Shown here piece by piece: positions 12,170-23,530 of a stretch of 64,000 nt of DNA. This stretch comes from Papaver somniferum (lineage: Eukaryota; Streptophyta; Magnoliopsida; Ranunculales; Papaveraceae): contig NC_039362.1 in the NCBI RefSeq assembly GCF_003573695.1, forward strand, positions 8,842,088-8,906,087. The letters run 5' to 3'. Under the pieces are notes generated by a model, which saw nothing but the letters and a program-made list of their open reading frames with translations, was not told the origin of the DNA and ran no database searches. Made by a program: the position numbers and the translations under genes. Position 1 is the first letter of the stretch, and each line of letters starts with the position of its first letter.

Positions 12170-14712
12170 AGACTTATGAAGATGTCTCTTGAAGCGAATG
12201 TATCATTCATAAGTTTAATTCCTAAAAGAAGATTTCATGGAAGTTATAAAAGAATTTGAAGTACAACAGAGACTAGACTGGAGAACAAATGTATCGTTCA
12301 TAAGTTTAATTCCTAAAAAAGAACAATGCGGCTCTCCATTAGATTTCAGGCCTATAAGCCTAGTAAGCAGCATATACAAGGTAATTTCCAAAGTACTGTC
12401 ACAGAGATTCAAGAAAGTTCTTCCTAAATTGATATCAAAAAACCAAGGGGCATTCATTGAAGATAAAAAAATATTAGATGGGATTCTCATTGCAGGAGAG
12501 CTGATTGATTCAAGGTTCAAATCCAAAAAAACTGGAGTACTATGCAAACTTGATATACAAAAATCTTTTGACAATGTATGTTGGCACACTATAAGCAATG
12601 TGCTAAAATGTTCAGGATTTGGAGACAAATGGATAAAATGGATGCACTAATTTGTAACTTCAGCTCAACACTCAGTTATGGTGAATGGAAGCTCAACTGC
12701 AAGATTTAAACCTCATAAAGGAATAAGGCTGGGAGATCCTCTCTCCACTTTTCTTTTCATATTAGTGGCAGAAATTTTTACAAAACTGATGAATAATGCA
12801 GTACAACTGAAGATGATATCAGGATTCTCAATTAATTCCATTCAGATATCACACTTGCAGTATGCTGATGATATATTAGTATTCTTGAATGGCAGTGAGG
12901 AGGAAGCTGAAAATCTGGTTATCATTCTGCAAATATTTGAAGCTATAACTGGACTAAAAGTAAATTTCAATGAAAGTTCAGTAATTAGTATTGGAGCTAA
13001 TGAAAACATAGAAGCCATGGCCTCAATTCTAAAATGCAAGATAGAAAAGCTACCTCTGAAGTACCTTGGAATGTCAGTGGGTGCATTATCTAGGAGCTCT
13101 GCCATTTGGGATACAATAATTGAGAAATTTCAAAAGAAACTAGCTCCATGGAAAAAGAAATTTTTCACCAAAGCGGGGAGATTATTACTGATAAAAACTA
13201 CACTTTCAAGTATACCAATCTACTACATGTCAATGTTCCAGATGCCAGTTATGGTGGAAAAGAAACTCAATCAAATAATGAGGAATTTCTTATGGGGTTC
13301 TACAGCAGGAAAAAGAAAAATCAACTGGGTGGCATGGGAGAGAACTAGTATACCAAAGGAACTTGGTGGTTTAGGAATTAGAAATCTAAAGCTCACCAAC
13401 AAAGAACTGATGGCAAAGTGGTCTTGGAGATTTGTAAGAGAAAAAAAGTAATTGTGGAGGAGAATAATACAAGAAAAAATGCAAACACCAGCTAAGGCAT
13501 TATGGGTAAAAGATACAAATAAGCCCCAAGGAAGAGGATTGTGGAATAATATTCACAAACAAAAGCAGATTGTGGAACAAGTTACTTCTATTCAAGTTAA
13601 CAAAAGAGATGAAATTAACTTTTGGGGTGATAAATGGATTGGTAATCAATCACTGAATCTCACCAACACTGACAGAGAAGTTCAAGTTAATGGTATCTCC
13701 ATTAACAAAATGTGTGGAGAAGATTATGCAATGCAGGGATGCTCACAGAATTAAGATGTTCACATGGAAGTGTATAAGAGACATACACAGCACAAAAATC
13801 AAGCAAGCAAGATATAATGATGCAATAAATAATCATTATGACATATGTGGTGATTTTGATGAAACTACGGAGCACATCATTTTTTAATGCAGTCATGCAA
13901 GGAAAGTGTGGAAGGAAAGAAACATAAAGACAACAGTTTAACTCTATTTCAGAATGGGTAATAAGCTGGTTCTCTACCAATGCACAATTAGAAGAACGAC
14001 TACTGTATGGTTTTATGATTGGAGCCTGTATAATCTGGAAAGACAGATGCGATGTTGTCTTTCAGGAAGTATCACTAAACCCAGTACCTTCCTGCATAAA
14101 ATTATTTATTATCTGTATCCTTATGTGCATGATCCTGCATATCATACTAGAATTCAATTAGTTTCTACTGTCTCTGTGTGGAAACCACCTCTCAATGGTA
14201 TTAGAAAATTAATGTTCATACAAGTTTTGATCCAGACACTAACCAATTGGGAACTGGTCTTGTATTGCAAGATCACAAAGGTACCTGCAACGGTGTCAAG
14301 GGGAGTTACACAAATTGAGCATTGAGTACAGAGGTTGGTGAATGCATGGCTGTGAGGGAGGCGTTATCTTGGGCAAAGGAGAAGCAGTTAAACAACATCC
14401 ATGTTGAAGCTGATGTGAAGCTTGTCATTCAATCCATCACTGGAAGTTCTCTTCTAGTTCAATGGGATAATAGGAACTTTATAACAGAGATTAAAAATCT
14501 TATTTCTAGTTTTAATAGTTGTGTTTTCACTTTTGTTGGAAGAACTGATAATCAAGTAGCAGATTGTCTGGCCAAAACTGTGATAGAGACAGCTTCAAAC
14601 ATTAAAGCACATGAGTCTTACTCATCTGAAATTTGTAGCCTAATGGCAAAAGACCTTCAAACAGCGTTAAGCTAAATGCTCAATAAAATCTCTTCTTTAT
14701 CAAAAAAAAAAA
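12170..14712 (+). pseudogene. L1-type LINE ORF2 remnant: reverse transcriptase, zf-RVT, RNase H-like
   Basis: This is the C-terminal two thirds of a plant LINE ORF2. The RT begins with VSFISLIPKKEQ, then DFRPISLVSSIYKVISKVL, then QGAFIEDKKILDG, then LGDPLSTFLFILVAE, and the catalytic YADD box near 12861. Two in-frame stop codons (12648-12650 and 13449-13451) interrupt one frame. A frame change near 13690 leads to a zf-RVT part (KMFTWKCIRDIHSTK ... CGDFDETTEHIIF). After more frame changes comes a plant RNase H-like (RVT_3) domain at 14322-14640 (GECMAVREALSWAKE ... DNQVADCLAK). A poly(A) run at 14700-14712 marks the 3' end. The endonuclease part is missing. The words GAGACTAGACT and AATGTATCATTCATAAGTTT occur twice (12160-12220 and 12267-12313), so the 5' edge is rearranged. 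Not functional. Confidence 0.85.
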
Positions 14713-15590
14713 ATCAATCACTGAAGATGCAGTTTCCAAATATTTTCAAGCTTGCAACAAATAAAAATGGCTCAATAAGAGAGATGATACTAAATAATGC
14801 ATGGAATCTGCAACTTAGAAGAAATTTAACTCAACAGGAGATCACAGAAATGATAAATCTGTTTACAGTTTTGGGTGCACCCCCAACTCTAAATGAAGAT
14901 GCAGAAGATGAGATGATATGCCAGGCTCCTGGAGGTTTTAGCGCAAAATTATGCTACAAATGGTTGATTGAACAACTTCCAGATACACACAATGAAGTGC
15001 CTCATGCCTGCATCTGGATACAAGCAGTGCCTCCAAAAGTACAAATTTTTATGTGGAATGCAGCTCAAAACTCTACCTACAAATGATAATCTCATAAGAA
15101 GAGGGTGCCAAATACAAAATCTCACATGCTCTCTATCCAATCAGTTTCCAGAAACAATGGATCATCTATTTCTATATTGTTCATACTCCCATGTTATCTG
15201 GAACTATTTTCTTGGAGGATATAACGTCAGATGGGTGCAAACAGGAACTCTGATAATGCAGTTGGAGGCTTGGAAATTCAGGAGAGGTCGAAATAAAGGG
15301 AGAAAAATATGGCCATTGATTATCTTTGCGATAGTTTGGGCTATATGGAATGAGAGAAACAGAAGAGTAATGGCTCACAAAAGGTCCAAATCAGAAAAAA
15401 AGACAATGACAGAAGTTAAACATCTGCTATATGATTGGGTGGGGGGGAACAATTTTAAGTTTATCTTCTTTCGTGAGTTAATTACACACTGGAAAATCAT
15501 TATCGACTCTCGTTAATATGTAATCTTAAATTTGGGGCTTAGGCTTTATTACATTTTTATCAATATAAACCTTTTTAAGTCAAAAAAAAA
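14713..15590 (+). pseudogene. Second, 5'-truncated LINE 3' end (zf-RVT region)
   Basis: Directly after the first poly(A) run a second LINE tail begins. One frame reads FNIF-like leader text and then PPKVQIFMWNAAQN; near 15065 the frame changes and continues LPTNDNLIRRGCQ, then FPETMDHLFLYCSYSHVIW, then IVWAIWNERNRRV, ending at TAA (15514-15516). These are the standard landmarks of the reverse-transcriptase zinc-binding region and C terminus of plant LINEs. It ends in a poly(A) run at 15582-15590. It has no RNase H-like domain, unlike its neighbour, so it belongs to a different LINE lineage or is truncated. The word GTTCCATTAATAT follows at 15591 and again at 15645. Confidence 0.8.
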
Positions 15591-15897
15591 GTTCCATTAA
15601 TATCTAAAAAAAAATTAATCATTTACCTGAACACAATCTAACAAGTTCCATTAATATGGTTGTTTACTAATATAAACAAAGTCAATGGTTAATAAAGGAT
15701 GCAAATCATTCCTCATCCCTATTTTCTTTATAATAAGCCATATAACTGGAATTAGTTTCATAACAATATTAAAGATTTTCTTTGGAGCCAAATTTCCAAC
15801 ATCTATATAAAGGATGCAAATCACTCTTCATTCCTACATAAACCACGTACTTTCAGTTTCTGTGAGAAAAAGGGGTAGCGAACAGAAGATATCGACG
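15591..15897 (+). promoter_or_regulatory. Promoter-like stretch with TATA motif before a small ORF
   Basis: TATATAAAGG lies at about 15806, some 90 bp before the ATG at 15898. The words GGATGCAAATCA occur twice (15696 and 15821). Otherwise nothing recognisable. Confidence 0.3.
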
Positions 15898-16160
15898 ATG
15901 ACTTTCAAAGAAAACCACAACAAAGGGGTAACAATGGTAGTTGATTCCCATGGTATGTAAACTTATTCAAGTTTCACAATTTGGATTCCTAGGTGGTTGT
16001 TTTTGTTTCTTAGCAATTTTTTCTTTATAACAAGCAAGTACAAAATTTTAATATATGATGTTTGTATGTAGGCAAGAAACCTTCGGGGGAAGTTTATACC
16101 CCCTTCAAGCGCCTGGTTAGGAATCAGACACAACAGAAAGTCGTGCGGGTTTGGTTCTGA
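15898..16160 (+). CDS. Candidate two-exon mini-gene, unknown product (47 aa)
   Basis: I do not recognise this product. ATG at 15898 opens MTFKENHNKGVTMVVDSH, then a good donor (G|GTATGT at 15952/15953). The acceptor TTTGTATGTAG ends at 16071, and the second exon continues in phase with GKKPSGEVYTPFKRLVRNQ to TGA at 16158-16160. A TATA motif sits about 90 bp upstream. The exon junction keeps frame, the intron is 119 bp and AT-rich as in plants, and the protein is basic. It may be a remnant of a larger host gene or chance. It lies between a LINE and the large nested retroelement. Confidence 0.3.
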
Positions 16161-17089
16161 AAAAATGGAGATTTGAAAACAAAAAAAACTGGTCAATTAT
16201 GGAGTTTTGACATACATCTCATTAACCAAGAGGTGAGTTAGTCGACCTCTGTCGCATATTATCGGTAAAAGTTAATTGTTTTTTGTTTTTGTAGAAAATC
16301 TTCAAAATTAAAATTGTGTGATATTTTTTCTTAATTATGTTTATATATAAAGGAAAAAATATTTGTATTTATGTTTATATATAAAAAAAATAATCTTTGT
16401 ATTATTTGGAAAATGTAAAAAACCTAAATGTCCGTATTGATTCACCGCAAAATTATGTGTGGTGGCTTGCTTAAATGTTAAGTATGTTAAGAGGATATTT
16501 AGATAACCCTGAATTTTCGAAATAACTATAAAAGAGAAAATCCACATGCCATGGGTTTCTTAGCGATTAAACTCAGTTAAAATTCCTTTAATATCGTTAA
16601 GGAGTAAGGACAAAAATATTGCAATAATTAAACATGGAGAGATTACAAAGATATTATTGATTATTGAAAATAATATTGTTTCCTAAACACGGTCTTTGTT
16701 TATGGAATTTGTAGGTTTGGTGTATGTATATAAAGCATCAGTGTTTGCAGGTTTCTTCACGCGTTTAGAGCTCTGCTGAGTTTCTTTTTCTTCTGTATAC
16801 CTTGCGATTTACGTTTTCGTTTTCTCATTTAATTAGTTTTTGATGTTTGTTTTGCAAGTACATTCAAATGTGTAATCAATTCGGCGCTAATGGTTACGGG
16901 ATTGCGGTAGTAGGAGACCATGAATACTAAATCAGAGGAGAAGATTGCATCTTTTGAAAATAATACGCTCACACAAGGTTAAACCAGATACACCTCATCG
17001 ATTATTTTCATCTATGTTTTATTATAATTTGGTGGTAGTAAAATTATTCATTCCCATGATATTTTTATTTTTCACCTATATAATTCAGT
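16161..17089. other. Intergenic, no gene seen
   Basis: AT-rich, with a short duplicated phrase TTTATGTTTATATATAAA at 16335 and 16368. A short ORF at 16869-16928 (MCNQFGANGYGIAVVGDHEY) is too small to call. The last five bases before 17095, GGTAG, are the left target duplication of the large nested element. Confidence 0.5.
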
Positions 17090-17094
17090 GGTAG

Positions 17095-17766
17095 TGTAGA
17101 TACCGTCGAAATCGGTTAGGATCTCTAAATATCCAAAATGAGAATCAAGTGGAAAATTATTAATACGAGAAGTCGCCACCCAACTTAGGGAGTTGGGACC
17201 CAAAAAAAATACTGGTCCAATACAGACAAAAAAGTACGGAATCAAAGTACGGACTAGGAAGGTGTGAGGCACCTAGTCCTCCCAATCCCAAGACTGGCCT
17301 CTACTTAATATTTGGGATATTAGGGTTTCAACCGAAAAACTATATATATAGAGATTCTAAGATTTAATAAAAGTATACACCTGTTTTCGCTTTACCAGTG
17401 ATCGAATGTATGCTTAGACGAAGAACCAATAATCTTATCCCCGTGAAATCGTATCCGAAACAGGACCACTATTTTATCAAGTCTCTACTGAATTAATTTT
17501 TCTCTAACACAAGAGTTTTGACCAAAATATTTTCTCTCAAAAGTTTTCTCCTAGGTTTCTCTCGGACTCCCCCCTTGATACCAAAACTAGCTCCCTATTT
17601 ATATTGTTTCTCCAAAAACCATAACCATAGGATTAATTAACTTTGATCAGACCGCTCACATTAAAAACCTAAATGTCGTTTCCCATTTTAAAAATACTAT
17701 ACTCATATTATTAATATTATTACCAAAACCAAAAGATTTTTCATTTAATCCCATGAATTTTACTAA
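17095..17766 (-). repeat. 3' LTR of outer element, part 1 of 3
   Basis: Starts TGTAGATACCGTCGAAATCG and matches 46620-47300 throughout. It breaks at TTTTACTAA (17758-17766), the 9-bp duplication of the MULE-like insertion. Confidence 0.9.
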
Positions 17767-20700
17767 GTGAAAACTATTGTAAAGTGAAAAATACTATAAT
17801 CCCCTACTATATGGGTTCAATATATAGAACCCCCATAAAATGGATCCTTCAATATCAACTCCATACTTGAAGAAAATTCTATTACTAAGCCCAAAATATC
17901 AAAGTTTCTTCAGATCTGGCCCATATTTAATTATTACGAATTTTAATAATGACACTACTACCCTTTACTATATATACAAGAGGAATCTCAGTAGATATCT
18001 TCATTTATCTATTCTTTTTCTCTCTCTTCTCCTTTCATTTTCTCTTTCAGCTCCGGCGAAAAACCCTAGAAAACTTCTTCCTCGTTTCCAAATTTCTGCG
18101 ATCTTCATTTTTTCCACCAATTTCATCTCCGTAATCTCATATTTCGAAATTGTTCATCGATTTATCATCATTTTAAGCTTAGATTTGTTATCCAAAACCC
18201 ATAAAAATTCAGTGAAAATTTCTGTGAAAATAACTCATAATGCGATTTCTGCTATTCTTAGAGGTGATTCAAACTTAAAACCTCTGGTTCGAGTATTTAG
18301 ATAGAAAATCTGCTGGTAAATCACAAGATCGTCTTCGATTACTTGTTTTGACTCGGTTTCGACTCAATATGATGTGTTAGTAAATCAGTTGAATGAGAAA
18401 GTGTTCAATGGAGATATTCGTAGAGGATCTGTGGTTCTATCGATTGACTACATATGTAATATTATTCGGAAAGTAAGTTTTCTCTGAATTTCGATCTAAT
18501 TTTAGACTTGATTTCAATTTTTTGGTGTTACGAATCTTTGAAATGATTCTCAGTTCAGATTATTAGTAGGTGTTATCGTGTTTATCATCTAAGAATCTGA
18601 TAGATTTTATGGTGTGTTTATCATCATAGTTTATCTGAAAGAGTATTTTGTGAAATCTAGGGTTCGTTTGATGAACATTTCGATTGTAAAATCCTGAGAC
18701 TACAAAAAGGAGAAACAACGAGGGAATTAAAATGAATAGACATAGGAGAAATTGGAACCCTAAATCCCAAATTAGACAGAAATCAATCAACTGCACCAAC
18801 ACATGTTCATGATTCCACGCTCTCAGATTTTTACTTCTTTATGGATTATCCCCTCTACTATAACTTTAAGTAGTTTCGAAACAATTCAATTCATATATGA
18901 AGCTAACTCTCTGTATGCTAAAACTAAAATTTATATCTGAATTTTGTGTTTATCTTTTCGCTAAGACTTTTATTTTAATTGTGTTGTTCGTAGGACGATT
19001 AATGCATCCCGTTGTGTCTTTGAACTTGGTATAATTTTCTCGGAGATGTTTCATTCTGTGACGAGATGATGGCTGAGGCTGTCGTTCTGAGTTGTATTGA
19101 TTTTGAGTATTTTTAAAATTGAATGATTGCTCACTACATATCTTGAATTCTATCTTATTCAATGTTAATAAGGATTCATTTATGTTCACAGTTCAGTATT
19201 TGTTTATGATACAGGTGTTTTCGTTCATAGGTGAGATTCATTTGACAGTAGTAAGCAAACAATAGGTTATTTTCTATAGGGTGCTCTTTAAAGCTAAGTT
19301 AGGTTGTTGACATGAGACGAGGCTATAATAAATTGAAGCAATAATATGTCGTTATTCATTTCTCATAGAGTCTGCATTTTGTTTGTTGAAATTTAGGATT
19401 TTGAACACAATGTTGACAAGGTTTGTTAAAATTTATAGTCTGCATTTGGTTGGTTTTTTGTTTACGTATAAGGAAACTAGCTTGGAGAAGGTCATGGTTG
19501 ATCCAAATGTGATTTAGGGTTTTTTGTCAAAATTGATGTAATATAATTTGCACCCTTTTCATTGATCATAAAAGTATTCATCAACTTAAGTTCATTCATT
19601 CACTTACCTTTATTTTTCTACTGATTTTATGAAGTTTAAACTACAGGGCAATCTAATGAACTGTGCAGGATTTTTCAAGCTTACGAATGATAAGATGAAC
19701 TCATCTAATGATTTGATAAAGCAGATATAGTCTTGGTCAGGAGATAGTGTCACATGATCACACCTGCCCACAGTGTGAATGCCTTGCAGAAACATCTACC
19801 GACATTCTAATGGACTGCATCTTTACACGGTATTTTGGTCTGCCTTAGCTCCTGATCATCAACAGTCTACAATTCAAAAACATCAAGATTAATTTCTTGC
19901 TTGGGTTGACCATAATAACATCACTATGTTTCAACAACTCATCATGTGGTATACCTAGAAGTGTAGTTGCATTATAAATCTTGCAAGAACTCAAGATGCA
20001 TAAATCCATCCATAACATAAAATTTCATGGTGATCTCACATCATAAACTGATGCAGATACATTGGAATAATAATTCAGGATGATACAGGGATATGTTGCA
20101 GCAAAAGCTACAAGCTCCAAAGCCAGGAGGTTGGATCAGGTCTGACAAGCTGGTGGCAAGATAAAAGATGGACAAGGTGTATGTTGAAACTGGCAGGGGA
20201 TACGCCAGATACGCCAAGGACTAGAAAGGTTTTTGGAGGACAATTGACTGGGCAGGCATGTTTTTTTCATTCTTGTTTCTTTCTTTTGCTAGTCATAATT
20301 TTTATGTTCAGTTTAACCTCTTTTGATTGATACTGGGTAAAATTATCTCTAGCTATTTTTAGTACAATTTCTGCTTGATCTTTAAATCCATATATGATTA
20401 ATTTGCAATAGTACTTGATCTAAGTAGAAGCACTTCCATTTTTCGATTGTCAGGAATTATGTCCTTCTCAGATTTATAACTATAATTTGTGTATATACTG
20501 CTCCAATCTACTGACGGTAGCTGATACAAATGATGCAATGATTGATTTGCAGAGCGCTGGGTCCAAGATGACAAAAAATATATTCCTTCCCATGTCCAGA
20601 GTAAAAACTTTGCTCCATCATAACTTTTTTGAGTGACGGAAAATGGATCTTTTTGGGTGTTTTCTAGCTCAAATTGATGTGCTCTTTCTGCACCACTTCG

Positions 20701-20875
20701 ACACAATTATCATAGGTTTGCTTATATTCTTTTCCTAATCCTCACTGTATGTATACGTCAAAACTAATTCTTTCTTGTTATAGCTTAAGTTTAGTTTTGA
20801 ATTAGGTTTTCAGCTGGTATGTGTGGCTTCAGGATTTATGATAAATCTGTGCTTCCTTGTTCTGCAGACTTGGCC

Positions 20876-20933
20876 TGTCCAATACTCGTCGCATCAAAAC
20901 TTGCCACTGATGCACCTCTTCTAACTGGGCAGG
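20876..20933 (+). other. Exon-like fragment, unidentified
   Basis: Between a CTGCAG acceptor and a CAG|GTGACG donor there is an open phase reading DLACPILVASKLATDAPLL, then TGQ. It lies upstream of the SAC3-like exons in the same orientation, but I cannot assign it to that or any family. Confidence 0.25.
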
Positions 20934-21099
20934 TGACGACTTGAATCATTTTTTGCAGAGTCCCGCTCAATGAATCAGGTCATGACTGGTCTACATAAAG
21001 CGAGTTCTCAATGCTTGAGAGGTACTTGTATCGTTCCTGGAGCATTTGGTGTGTAGGTTTATACAAAATACTAAAATAGTGATAAGATGTTAAATTGTT

Positions 21100-23530
21100 A
21101 GTTCCCTTGCGTAATATGTATCTGTAACTCCTAGTTACACATTTGTATGTGCATGTGTAACTCCAAATTACACAAGTGAAATGCATGTATAAATCCTAGT
21201 TACACATGCATATATCATGTGGAACTATTAGTTACACATGAATATGACTTCTGAGTAATTTAATGAGTTTCAAACTACTCATACATATTAATGAAGCAAC
21301 AAATAACATGCCATATATGCATTTAAGTATGTGTATCTGCTGATTACATTTCTTTAGATGATTCTGCTCCGAAGCTCTACTTTTCAAAAGGTAAATAATA
21401 TATATCTGCTTACTTTGCGTTTTATTTCTGCAATTGATGTGCTTATTGACTGTCTAGTGAAGGTCAGTAACTATCTGAGTAAACAGATTGGGAAGAAGTC
21501 AAGTACTGGTGTTGTTAACCGAGAAAACAGTGGAGACACCAATGGTTTGCATAGGTCTTGTGTTTCTATAGACATGGCTCAATGGCTGGGTACGCGTGGT
21601 ATTATGCAATGGCTTTTGAAGTTAAACAATGAGCTCACTGTCAAGATTTGACAGTTCAACGGATTATCAATGAGCTCACAATTAAGGTACGTCCTCACTC
21701 TAAAGAGTTGAAATTGTTGTGACAATTCCATTTAATCTTTTAGCTTCTAGATTATGTTCTCATGCACTTACTGATATTTCTGATACCCCACATCATAAAT
21801 TTATCATGATTTAAAATCATCAATAATCAACATTACTTGTTTCAAAGAGAAAAGTTTTTAGATATACAACCATTTTCAAAATGTGTATGATTCCCTAATT
21901 TCACACCAAGTTTCTTGTGGTTCCAGGTATATGAAACCCATGGCCGTTTAGCTCTAGAAGCTGGGGACTTGCCAGAGTTTGATCAGGTTGGCTACTGATT
22001 TTTTGTAAGCTATCTGACCTTTTTTGGATGTGTAACTATTAGTGACACATGATAATTAGATGTGTATCTTCTATATACACAAGCTAAATGGATGTGTAGC
22101 TACTAGTTACACATGCTAATTAGATGTGTAACTTATAGATACATGTTCTAATTGAATTACTAGTTAGTTAGATGTGTAACTACTAGTTTCTGAAGTTGTC
22201 ATCTAGTATTTTCCCCGCATTTCTTATTTGATTTGTAAGTTCATGGTTGCTCACTGATTGATTATGCCTCTCGATAATGAATTCTTAAGATTCCATTTTG
22301 TGGGTCTAAATGGTCATGTTCTTCGGACGGAGTAATGAGCTTTACAGCTTTTTCAGTCTTTCATTTTACCGCAACATTCATTTGCTTCAGGTAAATTTTC
22401 CTTTAATTACCTTCAAATGTTTTCCATATAAACTATAGATGAAAATAGCATTGAATGTTAGTTCGTCGGTATCTTTAATCTTGATTTCATTTGGTGCTAA
22501 CACCATATAATGTTGCTAAGCATTTCAGGAGATAAATTGGCCATTACATTTTTCTTGTATTTTCCTTCATGTACATAGGTGTCAGCTATTCTACCAAGCC
22601 CACAATGGAATATGCATACCCTTAGTTACTCTAGTTTGATACATGTGTAACTTTCAGTTACACAATTCAGATGCATGTATAACCGAAAGTTACACTAGTA
22701 AGATGCATGTGTAACCAAAAGTTACACTAGTAAGTACGTTTTACGTCGGACATTACAGAAACTTGTAGAGGTTTACACTATTTTGATTGACATTACATGA
22801 CCTTCTCATGGATCGTCTCTCACGTGGCACCTGCGAATGATTATTGTGCTTGATACTACTGCAAGGTTAGTCCAGCATGCCTTAATCTGTATTTTGTTTC
22901 TTATTCTTCGTTTTCCCGGAAATGTTGAACCTTTAACTCGTAGCTTTACTGCAGAAATCAGTGGTTGAACATTATAACGAACATTATAACACTTGGTAGT
23001 CATGCTTATGTTCTTGCCTTAATTTATTGAATTCCAATATGAATGTGTAACTCCTAGTCACACTAGTCAGTTAACGTTGTATGTCTAACTGTTAGTTAAA
23101 CTAGTCAGATGTATGTGAAATTGAATATGTTCTTCATTTAATCTTATAAATACTGATTGCTTGTTGTTATATTTCAGGTTTCCGATTACTTCATAAAAGC
23201 TAATTGATTATTTGTGGTGTTGGTCTCGCTGGAATTGGAGTTGATGCTAAATACAAAAGTCAGATGCATGTGTAAATCTCAATTACACTAGATAGATGCA
23301 TGTGTAACTCTCAATTACACTAGACAGAAGCGTGTGTAACTTCTAGTTACACATGCTAAGAAATTATTGTAAATGAATATTAAAGTAATGCATGTATTTT
23401 TTGTATGCGTTCTTTGATGTCTATTTTTTCTTATGTGTAACTTTGCATTACACATGGCATAAGGATGTGTAACTTCGGGATACACATGCCATATGCATGT
23501 GTAACTTCTGTTTACACATTCACACTGTAC
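21100..23530 (+). repeat. Dispersed palindromic micro-repeat, cluster 1
   Basis: Many copies of (G)ATG(T/C)GTGTAACTnnTAGTTACACATGC-like units, for example near 21118-21240, 22028-22190, 22640-22740, 23040-23110 and 23270-23520. Units often appear as a half GTGTAACT plus its complement AGTTACAC about 4-6 bases apart. Confidence 0.8.
21645..21986 (+). pseudogene. Captured SAC3/GANP/THP3-family gene fragment, two exons with intron
   Basis: Exon a ends at 21686 (AAG|GTACGT) and reads DLTVQRIINELTIK. Exon b is 21927-21986, exactly 20 codons, starting VYETHGRLALEAGDLPEFDQ, after the acceptor TTCCAG and before the donor CAG|GTTGGC. The pattern (D-L-T-V-Q-R-I-x-N-x-L-T-V-K / V-Y-E-T-H-A-R-x-A-L-E-x-G-D-L-x-E-x-x-Q) is characteristic of plant SAC3-family proteins, in which the helical SAC3/PCI region takes part in mRNA export. 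The 240-bp intron is retained, so DNA rather than mRNA was captured. A second copy of the NELTVK phrase lies just upstream (21628-21645) and is followed by a stop. Flanking exons of the family are absent, so this is a fragment. Confidence 0.7.

Noticed and set aside
17840..18304. 154-codon ORF at the start of MULE-like copy 1
   Set aside because: Low-complexity S/L/I/F composition from CT-rich leader-like DNA; no counterpart in copy 2.
20398..20706. 102-codon minus-strand ORF in MULE-like copy 1
   Set aside because: Opposite strand to the captured exons, no motif, not found in copy 2.
21100..23530. CRISPR-like array
   Set aside because: Spacing is irregular, units are palindromic and diverged, and the context is a plant transposon.
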